This document shows, piece by piece, positions 38,295 through 49,371 of a DNA stretch of 64,000 bases. Location of the stretch: the NCBI RefSeq assembly GCF_004363295.1, contig NZ_SNYQ01000001.1:310001-374000 (forward strand), read 5' to 3'. Below the pieces are notes generated by a model. The model was given only the letters and a program-made list of their open reading frames with translations, made no database searches and was not told the DNA's origin. The stretch comes from Mesocricetibacter intestinalis (lineage in GTDB: Bacteria > Pseudomonadota > Gammaproteobacteria > Enterobacterales > Pasteurellaceae). Position numbers and translations under genes: made by a program. Numbering within the stretch: position 1 is the first letter of the stretch; each line of letters starts with the position of its first letter.

Positions 38295-38590
38295 TTCAAC
38301 GGCAGGTACGCCGCACCCATATCGCTTTTAAAGGCGGAGCGGCGTAATTTTATTGAGATGATACGGATTGAGCCGAGGGGGAGGGACGGCGCTTCGTGAA
38401 GGAACGTTATTGTCGGAAAAAGTTGCTCTTTTTCAACCGCTCTTTTATTCCCGTTGCCTGTACGGGAGCGCTCAGTAGGTGCATAACTAAGGTTCCTCTA
38501 GGTTTATTATGAGGCCGTTGATCTAACACTTCCTCTATGCTTCGGCGTTTTTCAAGAAATTTTTCCTTACTTTAGGTAGGGACGAAATTT
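38295..38590. other. Intergenic region before the rbs promoter
   Basis: About 300 bases with no gene that I recognise. It contains a variant uptake signal (complement of AAGAGCGGT) at 38434-38442 and short inverted stretches, but no clear terminator for the metallophosphoesterase gene. Confidence 0.5.
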
Positions 38591-38606
38591 TTTGATCCGC
38601 CTCACA
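38591..38606 (+). promoter_or_regulatory. CRP site of the rbs operon
   Basis: TTTGATCCGCCTCACA fits TGTGA-N6-TCACA with one mismatch. With TATAGT at 38647-38652 as the -10, transcription would start near 38659, so the site centre is about 60 bases upstream, a class I activating position. This would put ribose use under cAMP control. Confidence 0.65.
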
Positions 38607-38665
38607 ATTCTGAAAAAATCATTTTTTCCTTTAGCGATTTTCCTTTTATAGTAAGCCTCAATGTC

Positions 38666-38683
38666 CATCGAAACGTTTCGATG
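38666..38683 (+). promoter_or_regulatory. RbsR operator
   Basis: CATCGAAACGTTTCGATG is a perfect 18-base palindrome around CGAAACGTTTCG, the LacI-family operator core recognised by E. coli RbsR. It lies just downstream of the predicted start of transcription and 20 bases before rbsD, a position that blocks transcription. The matching repressor is encoded at the end of the same operon. Confidence 0.85.
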
Positions 38684-38703
38684 TCTTTAATTGGAGAAAA
38701 CGA

Positions 38704-39123
38704 ATGAAGAAAACGGGCATATTAAATGCACAATTATCCCATTGTATCGCCACCTTAGGGCATACAGAGGGGATAACCGTCTGTGATGCGGGATTGCCGA
38801 TAACGGATTCGGTACAGCGCATTGATCTGGCGCTGATAAAAGGGATCCCGACTTTTCTACAAACCCTGGAAGCGGTACTGACGGAGATGTATGTGGAGCG
38901 GATTGTGCTGGCAGAAGAAATTAAACAAAAAAATCCGCAGATTTTGACCGCTCTTTTGGCCCGCATCGAACGACAGGAAAGGGAACAGGGGAATCGGATT
39001 AAGCTGGATTATGTCAGCCATACGGAATTTAAAACCTATGCCGGTGAGGGCAAAGCCATTGTACGCAGCGGCGAATGTTCACCCTATGCCAACGTGATTT
39101 TATATTCGGGCGTCCCTTTTTAA
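38704..39123 (+). CDS. rbsD: D-ribose pyranase
   Basis: Speeds interconversion of the pyranose and furanose forms of ribose so that RbsK can phosphorylate it. It is 139 residues, the E. coli length. [20 protein letters not shown] carries the catalytic His20, and Asp28 follows in [17 protein letters not shown]-like sequence [22 protein letters not shown] near the C-terminus is conserved. GGAG precedes the ATG. It is first of rbsDACBKR. Confidence 0.96.
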   Translation: MKKTGILNAQLSHCIATLGHTEGITVCDAGLPITDSVQRIDLALIKGIPTFLQTLEAVLTEMYVERIVLAEEIKQKNPQILTALLARIERQEREQGNRIKLDYVSHTEFKTYAGEGKAIVRSGECSPYANVILYSGVPF

Positions 39124-39135
39124 GAGGAAAGAACG

Positions 39136-40629
39136 GTGCATAACGAATTACTGAAAATCAGCGCTATTGATAAATCTTTTCCCGGTGTGAAAGCCCTGAG
39201 TAATGCCTGTTTATCCGTTTATGCCGGTAGAGTGATGGCGCTGATGGGGGAAAACGGCGCAGGCAAATCCACCCTGATGAAAGTACTGACCGGTATTTAT
39301 AGTAAAGATGCCGGCAGCATTGAATATTTGGGACGGGAAGTTTGTTTCAAAAATCCGAAGCATTCGCAGGAAGCGGGTATCAGCATTATTCACCAGGAAT
39401 TGAACCTGGTGGGCAATTTAACCATTGCGGAGAATATTTTTCTCGGTCGCGAATTCAGAACGCCCTGGGGAGCGGTGGACTGGCGCAAAATGAAAGCGGA
39501 AGCGGATAAGCTGCTGGCACGTCTGAATATTAAATACGCCAGTGATCGCCTTTGTTCCGAATTGGCGATCGGCGAACAGCAAATGGTGGAAATCGCTAAG
39601 GCGCTCAGTTTTGACGCTAAGGTGATTATTATGGACGAACCCACCGATGCGCTGACCGATACGGAAACCGCTGCGCTGTTCAAGATTATCCGTGAGCTTA
39701 AGGCGCAGAACTGCGGAATTGTCTATATTTCTCACCGCCTGAAAGAAATCTTTGAAATCTGTGATGATGTTACGGTTTTGCGCGACGGGCAGTTTATCGG
39801 TGAACGGCAGGTCAGTGAAATTAATGAAGATCAGCTGATTGAAATGATGGTCGGGCGTTGTTTGGAAGAGCAGTATCCCCATCTGGAGCAGGCGCCGGGC
39901 GAATTATTACTTGAAGTTGAAAATGTTTGCGGGCCGGGAGTGGATAAGGTGTCCTTTAAATTGCATAAGGGTGAAATCCTGGGCATTTCCGGCTTAATGG
40001 GGGCCGGGCGCACCGAACTGATGAAAGTGTTGTACGGCGCCTTACCTAAAACCGCCGGAGTGATTCGTTTAAACGGCAGAACATTGGATAACCGTTGCCC
40101 ACAGGACGGTTTGAATAGCGGGATCGTTTATATTTCCGAGGATCGTAAGGGCGACGGACTTATTTTAGGTATGTCGGTAAAAGAAAATATGTCTTTGACC
40201 TCGCTCGAATATTTTTCCAAGGGCGGCAGTTTGCGTCATCAGGCGGAGCAAATGGCGGTGGACGACTTTATTTTGATGTTCAATATTAAAACTCCGGGGC
40301 GGGATCAGCAGATCGGTCTGTTATCCGGCGGTAACCAGCAGAAGGTGGCTATTGCCAAAGGATTGATGACGCGCCCTAACGTACTGATTTTGGACGAACC
40401 CACCCGCGGTGTGGATGTCGGAGCCAAAAAGGAAATTTATCAGCTGATCAACGAATTTAAAAAAGACGGCTTGAGCATTCTGATGGTGTCTTCCGATATG
40501 CCCGAGGTATTGGGAATGAGCGATCGTATTCTGGTGATGGGAGGCGGACAAATTCGAGCCGAATTCTCCCGAGCCGAAGCGACACAGGAAAAATTATTAG
40601 CCGCCGCTATCGGTAAAAGTGCGGTCTGA
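39136..40629 (+). CDS. rbsA: Ribose ABC transporter ATP-binding protein
   Basis: Tandem ATPase of the ribose importer, 497 residues. The first domain has Walker [13 protein letters not shown] near residue 38, signature [15 protein letters not shown] and Walker [12 protein letters not shown]. The second has the degenerate Walker [14 protein letters not shown] near 286, signature [15 protein letters not shown] and [16 protein letters not shown]. The start is GTG with GAGGAAAG upstream. The last codons contain an uptake signal (40617-40625). rbsC follows after 15 bases. Confidence 0.97.
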   Translation: MHNELLKISAIDKSFPGVKALSNACLSVYAGRVMALMGENGAGKSTLMKVLTGIYSKDAGSIEYLGREVCFKNPKHSQEAGISIIHQELNLVGNLTIAENIFLGREFRTPWGAVDWRKMKAEADKLLARLNIKYASDRLCSELAIGEQQMVEIAKALSFDAKVIIMDEPTDALTDTETAALFKIIRELKAQNCGIVYISHRLKEIFEICDDVTVLRDGQFIGERQVSEINEDQLIEMMVGRCLEEQYPHLEQAPGELLLEVENVCGPGVDKVSFKLHKGEILGISGLMGAGRTELMKVLYGALPKTAGVIRLNGRTLDNRCPQDGLNSGIVYISEDRKGDGLILGMSVKENMSLTSLEYFSKGGSLRHQAEQMAVDDFILMFNIKTPGRDQQIGLLSGGNQQKVAIAKGLMTRPNVLILDEPTRGVDVGAKKEIYQLINEFKKDGLSILMVSSDMPEVLGMSDRILVMGGGQIRAEFSRAEATQEKLLAAAIGKSAV

Positions 40630-40644
40630 TTTAAAGGTATTTTT

Positions 40645-41613
40645 ATGGGTTCTCAAACTAAATCATTTCAAATGGGAAAATTTTTGCTCGAACAGCGTTC
40701 GATCATTGCGTTATTGATTCTGATAGCTATTGTTTCGGTGATTAATCCGGATTTTTTCAGTGTTGATAATATTCTTAATATTTTGCGTCAGACCTCGGTG
40801 AATGCGATTATTGCGGTAGGTATGACCTTTGTAATTTTAATCGCCGGCATTGATTTATCCGTCGGATCCGTACTGGCGTTAACCGGCGCCATTGCCGCCT
40901 CGATGGTGAGTGCGGAGCTGCCGGTCTTTTTGGTGATACCGGCGGTGTTGCTAATAGGGACTCTGCTCGGCGGTATCAGCGGTGTGATTGTTGCGAAAGG
41001 GAAGGTTCAGGCCTTTATCGCCACCTTGGTTACCATGACGTTATTGCGCGGTATTACTATGGTATATACCGACGGTCGCCCGATAAGTACCGGCTTTTCC
41101 GAAGGGGCGGATACCTTTGCCGCTTTAGGCACCGGTTATTTGTTTGCTATTCCGTTACCGATTTGGATTATGGCGGTGGTATTTGCATTGGCTTGGTATA
41201 TCTTAAAGCATACCCCTATCGGCCGTTATATTTATGCCCTGGGCGGCAATGAGGCGGCGACCCAGCTTTCCGGAATTAATGTAAATAAAATCAAAGTGTT
41301 TGTCTTTGCCGTGAGCGGTTTTCTGTCCGCACTGGCGGGATTAATAGTTACTTCGCGCTTATCTTCCGCCCAACCTACAGCGGGCGTATCCTACGAACTG
41401 GATGCCATTGCCGCAGTGGTCGTGGGCGGAACCAGTCTGATGGGCGGTAAAGGGCGTGTTATGGGCACATTAATAGGTGCGTTGATTATCGGATTTTTGA
41501 ATAATGCCCTGAATTTACTGGATATTTCTTCTTACTATCAAATGATAGCAAAAGCCTTGGTTATTCTGGCGGCGGTTTTGGCCGATAACTACCTGGGAAC
41601 TAAAAAACTCTAA
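40645..41613 (+). CDS. rbsC: Ribose ABC transporter permease
   Basis: Membrane subunit of the ribose importer; 322 residues with about ten hydrophobic segments. The family stretches [19 protein letters not shown] (about residues 56-74) and [22 protein letters not shown] (about 252-273) are present, the latter being the coupling region for RbsA. It lies between rbsA and rbsB. Confidence 0.97.
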   Translation: MGSQTKSFQMGKFLLEQRSIIALLILIAIVSVINPDFFSVDNILNILRQTSVNAIIAVGMTFVILIAGIDLSVGSVLALTGAIAASMVSAELPVFLVIPAVLLIGTLLGGISGVIVAKGKVQAFIATLVTMTLLRGITMVYTDGRPISTGFSEGADTFAALGTGYLFAIPLPIWIMAVVFALAWYILKHTPIGRYIYALGGNEAATQLSGINVNKIKVFVFAVSGFLSALAGLIVTSRLSSAQPTAGVSYELDAIAAVVVGGTSLMGGKGRVMGTLIGALIIGFLNNALNLLDISSYYQMIAKALVILAAVLADNYLGTKKL

Positions 41614-41636
41614 CCATGATCTTGAAGGAGATTCGA

Positions 41637-42515
41637 ATGAAAAAATTAACTACAATCGCCTCGGCAATTATGTTCGGCCTTACCGCAAGCGCTGCCGCAC
41701 TGGCCCAGGATACCATCGCCTTGGCGGTTTCTACGCTGGATAATCCGTTTTTTGTAACCTTAAAGGACGGCGCCCAGAAAAAAGCCGATGAATTAGGCTA
41801 TAAACTGGTGGTGCTTGATTCGCAAAACGATCCGGCGAAAGAGCTGGCGAATGTTGAAGATTTAACCGTACGCGGCGCGAAAGTATTATTGATTAACCCG
41901 ACCGATTCGGCGGCGGTGGGGAACGCCGTAGCCATTGCCAACCGTAATAATATTCCGGTAATCACCTTGGATCGCGGTGCGGAGAAAGGAAAAGTCGTCA
42001 GCCATATTGCTTCCGATAATGTCGCCGGCGGAAAAATGGCGGGTGATTTTATTGCGGCTAAATTAGGACAGGGCGCTAAGGTTATTCAGTTGGAAGGTAT
42101 TGCTGGAACCTCTGCCGCACGTGAACGGGGCGAGGGATTTAAACAGGCGATCGAAGCGCATAAATTTAATATGCTGGCCAGTCAGCCGGCGGATTTCGAC
42201 CGTACGAAAGGACTGAATGTAACGGAAAATCTGTTAGCGAGTAAATCCGATGTACAAGCCATTTTTGCTCAGAATGATGAAATGGCGTTGGGTGCTTTGC
42301 GTGCCATCAGAGCGGCGAATAAAGAGGTTCTTGTGGTGGGCTTCGACGGTACGGAAGACGGGATTAATGCGGTAAAAAGCGGCAAACTGGCGGCGACTAT
42401 CGCTCAGCAGCCGGATTTGATCGGCGCTTTAGGGGTGGTAACCGCAGATCGCCTGTTAAAGGGTGAAAGCGTGGAAGCTAAAATTCCGGTAGATCTCAAG
42501 GTTATTGAAAAATAA
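41637..42515 (+). CDS. rbsB: D-ribose-binding periplasmic protein
   Basis: Captures ribose in the periplasm for RbsAC. It is 292 residues with a signal peptide cleaved after ASAAALA near residue 24. The mature part begins [25 protein letters not shown], typical of the family. Ligand-contacting residues lie in [18 protein letters not shown] and [14 protein letters not shown]. The ATG at 41637 with AGGAG upstream is preferred to an open codon seven residues earlier. A likely partial terminator follows. Confidence 0.97.
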   Translation: MKKLTTIASAIMFGLTASAAALAQDTIALAVSTLDNPFFVTLKDGAQKKADELGYKLVVLDSQNDPAKELANVEDLTVRGAKVLLINPTDSAAVGNAVAIANRNNIPVITLDRGAEKGKVVSHIASDNVAGGKMAGDFIAAKLGQGAKVIQLEGIAGTSAARERGEGFKQAIEAHKFNMLASQPADFDRTKGLNVTENLLASKSDVQAIFAQNDEMALGALRAIRAANKEVLVVGFDGTEDGINAVKSGKLAATIAQQPDLIGALGVVTADRLLKGESVEAKIPVDLKVIEK

Positions 42516-42530
42516 TATATAGCTTGAGTG

Positions 42531-42574
42531 CGGCGCCTCGGACTGTTGTATTTTATGTCGAAGCGCCGTTTTTT
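42531..42574 (+). terminator. Possible partial terminator between rbsB and rbsK
   Basis: CGGCGC and GCGCCG, extended by TCG and CGA, form an imperfect stem with a long loop, followed by six T. It would give more binding protein than kinase transcript, as is common in such operons. Confidence 0.6.
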
Positions 42575-42651
42575 CAGAGGATAAACCTTTAATTATCAAT
42601 CTATTATCAATCAGGCCGGCGATCGGCGCTCAGGGAAAATCGGAGTCTGTT

Positions 42652-43575
42652 ATGAAAGCTATTACCGTATTGGGCAGTATTAATGCGGATCATGTTATCA
42701 GCGTGCCTTACTTCGTAAAACCGGGGGAAACCCTGGCGGGCAGCGATTATCATATTGCATACGGCGGTAAAGGGGCGAATCAGGCGGTAGCGGCGGCAAG
42801 AGCCGGTGCAAAGGTCGGTTTTATCGCCTGTATCGGTGCGGATGATATCGGTCGGGCGATGAAAAAGGCGTTTGCCGAAGACGGTATAGATACCCGCTCC
42901 GTTGAGGAAGTGTCGGGACAGACAAGCGGAGTGGCTCTGATTCAGGTGGCGGATACGGGGGAGAATAGTATTGTTATTTCCGCCGGTGCCAATGCCTGCC
43001 TGAATGAAGCTCAGGTGGAAAAGTTTGCCGACGGGATTGCGGCTTCGGCATATTTGCTGATGCAGCTGGAAAGCCCGCTGAATACGATTATCCATGCGGC
43101 GAAGCTGGCAAGAGCTCATCATACTCGGGTAGTGTTGAATCCTGCGCCGGCGCGGCCTTTGCCGGAAGAATTACTGCATTTGGTGGATATGATCACCCCG
43201 AATGAAACGGAAGCGGAAATTTTGACCGGTATTAAGGTTAGCGATGAACAAAGCGCCGCTCAAGCGGCGGCGGTATTTCACCGACAGGGCATTGAAACCG
43301 TACTGATTACGCTGGGGGCAAAGGGTGTGTTTGTCAGTAGCGGCGGAGAAGGACGGATTATTGCCGGATTTCGGGTTAAAGCCGCAGATACCACAGCCGC
43401 CGGCGATACCTTTAACGGCGCATTGCTGACCGCATTGGCCGAGGATAAGTCGCTTAATCAAGCGATTCGTTTTGCCCATGCGGCGGCGGCCATTAGTGTT
43501 ACTCGCAAAGGCGCACAACCTTCCATTCCTTACCGGGAGGAAATTTTGGCTTTTTTAGCGGCGACGCAGGCGTAG
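42652..43575 (+). CDS. rbsK: Ribokinase
   Basis: Phosphorylates ribose to ribose 5-phosphate for the pentose phosphate pathway. It is 307 residues of the PfkB family. The first signature is YGGKGANQAVAAARAGAKVGF near residue 38 and the second DTTAAGDTFNGALL near 248, with the catalytic Asp in GDTF. It lies 136 bases after rbsB and 48 bases before rbsR. Confidence 0.97.
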   Translation: MKAITVLGSINADHVISVPYFVKPGETLAGSDYHIAYGGKGANQAVAAARAGAKVGFIACIGADDIGRAMKKAFAEDGIDTRSVEEVSGQTSGVALIQVADTGENSIVISAGANACLNEAQVEKFADGIAASAYLLMQLESPLNTIIHAAKLARAHHTRVVLNPAPARPLPEELLHLVDMITPNETEAEILTGIKVSDEQSAAQAAAVFHRQGIETVLITLGAKGVFVSSGGEGRIIAGFRVKAADTTAAGDTFNGALLTALAEDKSLNQAIRFAHAAAAISVTRKGAQPSIPYREEILAFLAATQA

Positions 43576-43623
43576 TGAGGTTGATGATTTAATAAAAGTG
43601 CGGTGGGTTTTACAGGTGTTTTT

Positions 43624-44619
43624 ATGGCGACGATGAAGGATATTGCAAGGATAGCGCAGGTTTCGACTTCCACGGTTTCGCATGTGATCAATAATTCGCG
43701 TTTTGTCAGCGATGAAATCCGGGAAAAGGTTATGCAGGTGGTGGAATCTCTAAACTATACGCCCTCCGCACTGGCGCGCAGTCTGAAAGTGAAAGAAACC
43801 AAAACCATAGGTATGCTGGTTACCGCCACCAATAATCCTTTTTTTATGGAAGTGATGGCGGGGGTCGAACAATATTGTCAGCAGCACCAGTACAACCTGA
43901 TTCTGGCCACTACCGAAGGGGACGAACAAAGATTACAGCATAATTTGCAAACCCTGGTTCAGAAAAAAGTAGACGGCTTGCTACTGATGTGTACCGATAC
44001 GGGATTGGCTTCCGGGCCGGGGTTGAATCTGAATCTGCCGCTGGTGGTGATGGACTGGTGGCCGACGGAACTCGGTGCGGATAAAATTTTTGAAAACTCG
44101 GCGTACGGCGGTTTTCTCGCTACACAGGCTTTGCTTGATGCGGGACATCGACGCATAGGTATCATTACCGGTAATCTAAAGAAATCTCTGGCCCGCAACC
44201 GCCTGCAGGGGTATAAAAAAGCCCTGCGTCAAGCCGGAATTCCGCTACGGCGGGAATGGATTGTGGAGAGCCACTTTGACTTTCAGGGCGGAATGCAGGG
44301 AATGGACAAGCTGCTCTCATTGGCGCAGCCGCCGACGGCGGTATTTGCCTGTAGCGATACCATTGCGGTGGGCGCTTATCACAGCCTGTGGAAACATAAT
44401 TTAAGGATTCCCGAAGATATGTCGCTAATCGGTTATGATGATATTGAACTGGCCGCCTATCTTGCGCCGCCGCTCAGTACCGTTCACCAGCCGAAAAAAG
44501 AATTGGGTCGCTTAGCGGTGGAGCGCTTATTACAGCGCATAAAAAACTCGGCGGAAAATAACCGCACTTTTTTGTTGGAACCGCGCTTAGTGTTACGGGA
44601 TTCGATCAAAAAATTATAA
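43624..44619 (+). CDS. rbsR: Ribose operon repressor RbsR
   Basis: LacI-family repressor of the rbs operon, released by ribose or a ribose phosphate. It is 331 residues. The DNA-binding domain [20 protein letters not shown] and the hinge helix SALARSLKV are nearly the same as in E. coli RbsR, matching the conserved operator at 38666. The periplasmic-binding-protein-like domain covers about 60-331. The frame is open from 43603, but ATG 43624 gives the conserved start. Uptake signals lie at 43596 and 44561. Confidence 0.96.
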   Translation: MATMKDIARIAQVSTSTVSHVINNSRFVSDEIREKVMQVVESLNYTPSALARSLKVKETKTIGMLVTATNNPFFMEVMAGVEQYCQQHQYNLILATTEGDEQRLQHNLQTLVQKKVDGLLLMCTDTGLASGPGLNLNLPLVVMDWWPTELGADKIFENSAYGGFLATQALLDAGHRRIGIITGNLKKSLARNRLQGYKKALRQAGIPLRREWIVESHFDFQGGMQGMDKLLSLAQPPTAVFACSDTIAVGAYHSLWKHNLRIPEDMSLIGYDDIELAAYLAPPLSTVHQPKKELGRLAVERLLQRIKNSAENNRTFLLEPRLVLRDSIKKL

Positions 44620-44642
44620 GCCGTCGCACCGCAACGGCTTAT
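44616..44642. terminator. Hairpin between rbsR and epmA
   Basis: ATAAGCCGT and ACGGCTTAT form a perfect 9-base stem with a 9-base loop where the two genes converge. T runs are short, so it is a moderate terminator candidate. Confidence 0.6.
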
Positions 44643-44650
44643 TGTCAGGC

Positions 44651-45622
44651 TCAGGCGTTATTGATGCCGAAGGCAATCACCTCATCAATGGATTGCGCGT
44701 TCAGTGCAATCATCAGCAATCGATCCACGCCCAGAGCCACACCGGCGCAGTTCGGCATACCGGCCTGTAATGCGGCTAATAGGCGACGGTCGATTTCCCG
44801 TTGCGGTAAACCGGCTTTTTCACGCAGGCGATTGTCCTGTTCAAAGCGACTGAGCTGTTCGTTCACATCGGTCAGCTCGTTAAAACCGTTCGCCAGTTCC
44901 AGACCTTTGTAATAGAATTCGAAGCGTTCGGCCACCCGATGATCTTCGGGGCTTATTTGGGCCAGTGCCGCCTGTGTGGCGGGAAAATGATATACCGCCA
45001 CCGGTTGTTCCCGGCCGATATTGGGTTCTACCAGGGTACTGAACAGAAACTCCAGCAGGGTATCCCGATCCTCTTGTGGGGCATTAATAAAATGCTGTTC
45101 CTCGGCTTTGGCGATGAGTTCTTCTTTTTCCGCAGAAAGCGGATCCAGTCCGACAAATTCTTGAAAGGCAAATTGATAACTTAAGCTTTCGGCCGGCGGA
45201 CAATCCAGAATATTCTGCAATAAATCGTCCACTTCGTTGATCAGGCGATACATATCGAAATGGGGACGATACCATTCCAGCATGGTAAATTCCGGATTAT
45301 GGCGACGGCTCGCTTCTTCATTTCTGAATACGCGGCACAGCTGAAAAATCGCACCGCTGCCTGCGGCCAGCAACCTTTTCATATGATATTCGGGGCTGGT
45401 ATTTAACCACAGGGTTTTCGATTGATGATGAAAAGGCGCGATGAATTCGGTGCTGAAGGTAGATAAATGCAGATCGGTAACACCGAATTCGCTTAATACC
45501 GGCGTTTCCACTTCCAATAATCCCCGCTCGGTAAAGAAGCGGCGGATAGCGTTAATAATTTTTGCTCGTGCCAGCAGATTCTGAATCGATGCGCTCGGCT
45601 GCCAATGTTCCTGTTCAAACAT
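44651..45622 (-). CDS. epmA: Elongation factor P-(R)-beta-lysine ligase
   Basis: Also called PoxA, GenX or YjeA. It attaches beta-lysine to elongation factor P and resembles the catalytic domain of class II lysyl-tRNA synthetase without the anticodon-binding part. It is 323 residues. Motif 2 is [21 protein letters not shown] near residue 100, and motif 3 [14 protein letters not shown] lies near the end. EpmB and EF-P are not in the window. It is transcribed divergently from frdABCD, as in E. coli. Confidence 0.95.
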   Translation of the reverse strand: MFEQEHWQPSASIQNLLARAKIINAIRRFFTERGLLEVETPVLSEFGVTDLHLSTFSTEFIAPFHHQSKTLWLNTSPEYHMKRLLAAGSGAIFQLCRVFRNEEASRRHNPEFTMLEWYRPHFDMYRLINEVDDLLQNILDCPPAESLSYQFAFQEFVGLDPLSAEKEELIAKAEEQHFINAPQEDRDTLLEFLFSTLVEPNIGREQPVAVYHFPATQAALAQISPEDHRVAERFEFYYKGLELANGFNELTDVNEQLSRFEQDNRLREKAGLPQREIDRRLLAALQAGMPNCAGVALGVDRLLMIALNAQSIDEVIAFGINNA

Positions 45623-45697
45623 AATAAAGCCCGTAGTGATGAAGAAAACCGCTATTCTAATACGAATTCCCTCCGGGCGGGAAAATTTATTTATTAA

Positions 45698-45740
45698 AAT
45701 GATTATTAAGGAAAAAGACGGGAATAATAATGATTATTAA
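45698..45740. repeat. Direct repeat AATGATTATTAA in the epmA-frdA region
   Basis: The same 12 bases occur at 45698-45709 and 45729-45740, 31 bases apart, which is three helical turns. They lie just upstream of the FNR/CRP-like site. They may be binding sites of a regulator acting on one face of the DNA. The regulator is unknown. Confidence 0.6.
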
Positions 45741-45756
45741 CGCGCGAACAGGCTTT

Positions 45757-45798
45757 TTTGAGTTAGATCACAAAAGTATAACTTTTATGCCGTATTTA
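45757..45798 (+). promoter_or_regulatory. FNR/CRP-like site and -10 element of frdABCD
   Basis: TTGAGTTAGATCAC (45758-45771) fits the FNR consensus with two mismatches. The overlapping TTTGAGTTAGATCACA (45757-45772) fits CRP with one. TATTTA at 45793-45798 is a possible -10, placing the site centre about 41 bases before the start of transcription. FNR control of fumarate reductase is well established in Haemophilus and E. coli, so FNR is favoured; CRP remains possible. Confidence 0.6.
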
Positions 45799-45911
45799 AC
45801 AAAAAAGAGTTAGTTACCCGCGAAAATAATGGCAGAATAACTCAATCTTATAAAAAGATGCGGTTGAACTTGTTTTTATTTTTTTATTTTATCTAGATTG
45901 GAGAGAATATC

Positions 45912-47717
45912 GTGCAAATTGTAAATGTCGATATTGCGATCGTCGGTGCAGGCGGCGGCGGATTACGTGCAGCGATTGCAGCCGCGGAAGCAAACCCTAA
46001 CCTGAAGATTGCATTAGTTTCTAAAGTTTACCCGATGCGCAGCCATACTGTGGCGGCGGAAGGCGGCGCAGCAGCCGTAATTAAAGAAGAGGATTCTTAC
46101 GACAAGCATTTTCAGGACACTGTTGCCGGTGGGGACTGGTTGTGCGAACAGGATGTCGTTGAATACTTCGTACAGCATTCACCGATAGAAATGACACAGC
46201 TGGAACGTTGGGGATGTCCTTGGTCGCGTAAAGCGGACGGTGATGTGAACGTACGTCGTTTCGGCGGAATGAAAATCGAACGAACTTGGTTTGCCGCGGA
46301 TAAAACTGGGTTCCATTTATTGCATACTCTCTTTCAAACATCTATTCAATATCCGCAGATTCAGCGTTTCGACGAGCATTTCGTCTTAGATATCCTAGTT
46401 GACGATGGTCATGCGCGCGGTATGGTCGCCATGAATATGATGGAAGGTACCTTGGTGCAGATTAACGCTAATGCCGTGGTTATCGCCACCGGCGGCGGCT
46501 GCCGTGCTTTCCGTTTCAATACCAACGGCGGTATCGTTACCGGGGACGGTTTATCTATGGCTTATCGTCATGGCGTTCCGCTGCGCGATATGGAATTCGT
46601 TCAATACCATCCGACCGGATTACCTAACACCGGTATTCTGATGACCGAAGGTTGTCGCGGTGAAGGCGGTATCCTGGTGAATAAAGACGGCTATCGCTAT
46701 CTGCAGGATTACGGTCTGGGCCCTGAAACGCCAATCGGCAAACCTGAAAATAAATATATGGAACTGGGGCCGCGCGATAAAGTGTCTCAGGCCTTCTGGC
46801 AGGAATGGCGTAAGGGCAATACATTGAAAACCTCTAAAGGTGTGGATGTGGTTCATCTGGATCTGCGTCATTTGGGTGAGAAATATTTGCACGAGCGTTT
46901 ACCTTTCATTTGTGAATTGGCGCAGGCTTACGAAGGGGTTAACCCGGTTAATCAGCCGATTCCTGTACGTCCGGTGGTGCACTATACCATGGGCGGTATC
47001 GAAGTTGATTTCAACAGCGAAACTCGGATTAAAGGTCTGTTTGCCGTGGGTGAATGCGCCTCTTCCGGTTTACACGGTGCCAACCGTTTAGGTTCCAACT
47101 CGTTGGCCGAATTGGTGGTATTGGGCCGAGTCGCCGGTGAATATGCGGCGCAGCGTGCAGTGGAAAATCATAATGTTAACCATAATGCGATTAATGCTCA
47201 GGCGCAGGATGTGATTCGTCGTCTGGAGGATTTATTCCATCAGGAAGGTACCGAATCCTGGTCCGATATTCGCGACGAAATGGGACAGGCGATGGAAGAA
47301 GGCTGCGGTATTTATCGTACTCAGGAAAGTATGCAGGCGGCGGTAGACAAAATTGCGGAATTGAAAGAACGCTATAAACGCATTCGCATTACCGACCGTT
47401 CCAGCGTCTTCAACACCAACGTATTATATACCGTTGAACTGGGATATATTCTGGATGTGGCTCAGTCTATTGCGAATTCCGCCATTGAACGTAAAGAATC
47501 CCGCGGCGCTCACCAGCGTTTGGATTATACCGAGCGTGATGATGTGAATTATCTGAAACATACTCTTGCATTCTATAATGAAAACGGTTCGCCTCGAATC
47601 GAATACAGCGATGTGAAAATCACCAAATCTCAGCCGGCAAAACGCGTTTACGGTGCGGAAGCCGAGGCTCAGGAAGCGGCGGAAAAAGCGAAAGCTAAGG
47701 AGAATGCAAATGGTTAA
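45912..47717 (+). CDS. frdA: Fumarate reductase flavoprotein subunit
   Basis: Catalytic subunit of the anaerobic respiratory complex that reduces fumarate to succinate using menaquinol. It is 601 residues. The FAD-binding [14 protein letters not shown] lies near residue 8, and the covalent flavin ligand is His45 in [31 protein letters not shown] near 230 and the [19 protein letters not shown] stretch near 378 are active-site and FAD regions. The start is GTG with GGAGAG upstream. The last eight bases overlap frdB. Confidence 0.98.
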   Translation: MQIVNVDIAIVGAGGGGLRAAIAAAEANPNLKIALVSKVYPMRSHTVAAEGGAAAVIKEEDSYDKHFQDTVAGGDWLCEQDVVEYFVQHSPIEMTQLERWGCPWSRKADGDVNVRRFGGMKIERTWFAADKTGFHLLHTLFQTSIQYPQIQRFDEHFVLDILVDDGHARGMVAMNMMEGTLVQINANAVVIATGGGCRAFRFNTNGGIVTGDGLSMAYRHGVPLRDMEFVQYHPTGLPNTGILMTEGCRGEGGILVNKDGYRYLQDYGLGPETPIGKPENKYMELGPRDKVSQAFWQEWRKGNTLKTSKGVDVVHLDLRHLGEKYLHERLPFICELAQAYEGVNPVNQPIPVRPVVHYTMGGIEVDFNSETRIKGLFAVGECASSGLHGANRLGSNSLAELVVLGRVAGEYAAQRAVENHNVNHNAINAQAQDVIRRLEDLFHQEGTESWSDIRDEMGQAMEEGCGIYRTQESMQAAVDKIAELKERYKRIRITDRSSVFNTNVLYTVELGYILDVAQSIANSAIERKESRGAHQRLDYTERDDVNYLKHTLAFYNENGSPRIEYSDVKITKSQPAKRVYGAEAEAQEAAEKAKAKENANG

Positions 47718-48480
47718 TCAAACAGTAATGAACGTTGAAGTATTACGTTATAATCCGGAAGTTGATAAAGAACCTTATCTGCGTTCTTATCAGGTGCCTT
47801 ATGACGCACAAACTTCTCTGCTTGACGCATTGGGCTATATTAAAGACAAATTGGATCCGGAACTGGCTTATCGTTGGTCCTGCCGTATGGCTATTTGCGG
47901 TTCGTGCGGGATGATGGTAAACGGTTTACCGAAATTAGCTTGTAAAACCTTCTTGCGCGATTACAGCGGTCATATGCGTATCGAACCTTTGGCTAATTTC
48001 CCGATTGAACGCGATTTAATCGTAGATCTCAGCCACTTTATCGAAAGTCTGGAAGCGATCAAACCTTATATTATCGGTAATAAAATGCCGGAACTGGACG
48101 GTAAACCGCATCCGTCTTCCGAATTGGCTAAAAGTCGTACCAAACAGACGCCGGCACAGCTGGAAAAATATCGCCAATTCTCCATGTGCATTAACTGCGG
48201 TCTGTGTTATGCCGCTTGTCCGCAGTTCGGTTTGAATCCGGAATTCGTCGGTCCCGCCGCTTTAACCATGGCGCACCGTTATAATCTGGATAACCGCGAC
48301 AACGGTAAAGCGCAACGTATGCCGATTATTAACGGCGAAAACGGGGTTTGGTCCTGTACGTTCGTCGGCGCCTGTTCGGAAGTTTGTCCTAAACACGTTA
48401 ACCCGGCGGCGGCAATTAACCAGGGTAAATTGGAAAGTGCGAAAGACTATCTGATTTCAATGCTTAAACCGAAGGCATAA
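47710..48480 (+). CDS. frdB: Fumarate reductase iron-sulfur subunit
   Basis: Passes electrons from quinol to FrdA through three clusters. It is 256 residues. The [2Fe-2S] cluster uses [15 protein letters not shown] and the following KLAC near residues 58-78. The [4Fe-4S] and [3Fe-4S] clusters use [13 protein letters not shown] near 160 and [15 protein letters not shown] near 216. ATG 47710 with AAGGAG upstream is the natural start; the frame is open 19 codons earlier inside frdA. Clusters depend on the isc system. Confidence 0.98.
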   Translation: MVNQTVMNVEVLRYNPEVDKEPYLRSYQVPYDAQTSLLDALGYIKDKLDPELAYRWSCRMAICGSCGMMVNGLPKLACKTFLRDYSGHMRIEPLANFPIERDLIVDLSHFIESLEAIKPYIIGNKMPELDGKPHPSSELAKSRTKQTPAQLEKYRQFSMCINCGLCYAACPQFGLNPEFVGPAALTMAHRYNLDNRDNGKAQRMPIINGENGVWSCTFVGACSEVCPKHVNPAAAINQGKLESAKDYLISMLKPKA

Positions 48481-48489
48481 GGTGGAATT

Positions 48490-48882
48490 ATGACATCAAC
48501 AGTAAGTAAACGTAAGAAATATGTACGTGAAGTCACCGCAACCTGGTGGAAGAGTTGGGATTTTTATAAATTCTATATGTTACGCGAAGCGACCGCATTA
48601 CCTACCGTGTGGTTCTGTATCGTATTGCTGTACGGAATTACCTGCTTGGGTAAAGATAACGGTTTTGTCGGAAGTTTTATTCCTTTCCTGCAGAATCCGA
48701 TCGTGGTTATTTTGAACGTAATTTCCCTGGCGGGTTTATTATTGCACGCCTTTACCCTGTTTGATATGACGGGGGAAGTGATGGCCGGTACCACGGGGCT
48801 GCCATCGCCGTTGATTCGTAACTTATTGCGCGCATTATTTGCCGCGGTTACGGTGCTTGCATTAATTCTGGTCTTTATCTAG
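48490..48882 (+). CDS. frdC: Fumarate reductase membrane subunit C
   Basis: One of two membrane anchors that bind menaquinol; 130 residues with three membrane segments. The start region [31 protein letters not shown] is the conserved cytoplasmic helix and includes the Glu near residue 29 important for quinol oxidation. It lies nine bases after frdB. Confidence 0.96.
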   Translation: MTSTVSKRKKYVREVTATWWKSWDFYKFYMLREATALPTVWFCIVLLYGITCLGKDNGFVGSFIPFLQNPIVVILNVISLAGLLLHAFTLFDMTGEVMAGTTGLPSPLIRNLLRALFAAVTVLALILVFI

Positions 48883-48892
48883 GGGGAATCAA

Positions 48893-49237
48893 ATGGTCAA
48901 TCAGAATCCAAAACGTTCGAACGAGCCGCCTGTATGGTTATTATTTAGTGCCGGCGGTATGGTGAGTGCGCTTGCTTTTCCGGTGCTGATTTTTATCCTC
49001 GGCATTTTATTACCTTTCGGGTTGGTTTCGCCGGATAATATTATCGCCTTTGCCCATCATTGGTTCGGAAAATTAGTTATTCTGGCATTAACGATTTTCC
49101 CAATATGGGCGGGTCTGCACCGTATCCATCACGGTATGCACGATATTAAGCTGCACGTACCTGCAGGCGGATTTATCTTTTACGGCCTGGCCGCACTTTA
49201 TAGTGTTATCGTATTATTCGCGGTAATAGGTATTTAA
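48893..49237 (+). CDS. frdD: Fumarate reductase membrane subunit D
   Basis: Second membrane anchor of fumarate reductase; 114 residues with three membrane segments. [22 protein letters not shown] and [21 protein letters not shown] are family signatures; the His residues lie near the membrane surface. GGGGGAA precedes the ATG. A strong terminator follows 22 bases after the stop. Confidence 0.96.
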   Translation: MVNQNPKRSNEPPVWLLFSAGGMVSALAFPVLIFILGILLPFGLVSPDNIIAFAHHWFGKLVILALTIFPIWAGLHRIHHGMHDIKLHVPAGGFIFYGLAALYSVIVLFAVIGI

Positions 49238-49259
49238 TCCTAAGGCTATTCTCGATTCA

Positions 49260-49286
49260 GGCTCTGCTTACGGCAGAGCCTTTTTT
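49260..49286 (+). terminator. Terminator of frdABCD
   Basis: GGCTCTGC and GCAGAGCC form a perfect 8-base stem with a 5-base loop followed by six T. Confidence 0.95.
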
Positions 49287-49371
49287 GTGTCCCCTGTATT
49301 CGCTTTTTCCGGATTACATAGTAAACTCGCTTAAATATCAGCCTGTTAAAGTTAAGTATCGGAAATCGGTT

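Noticed and set aside
42607-43122. A 171-codon frame opposite rbsK
   Set aside because: Antisense to rbsK, no domain and no ribosome site of note.
49285-49371. Longer ArcB start at 49285
   Set aside because: This part overlaps the frd terminator and its T run and would place a poor, non-conserved stretch before the membrane segment; ATG 49372 fits the family.
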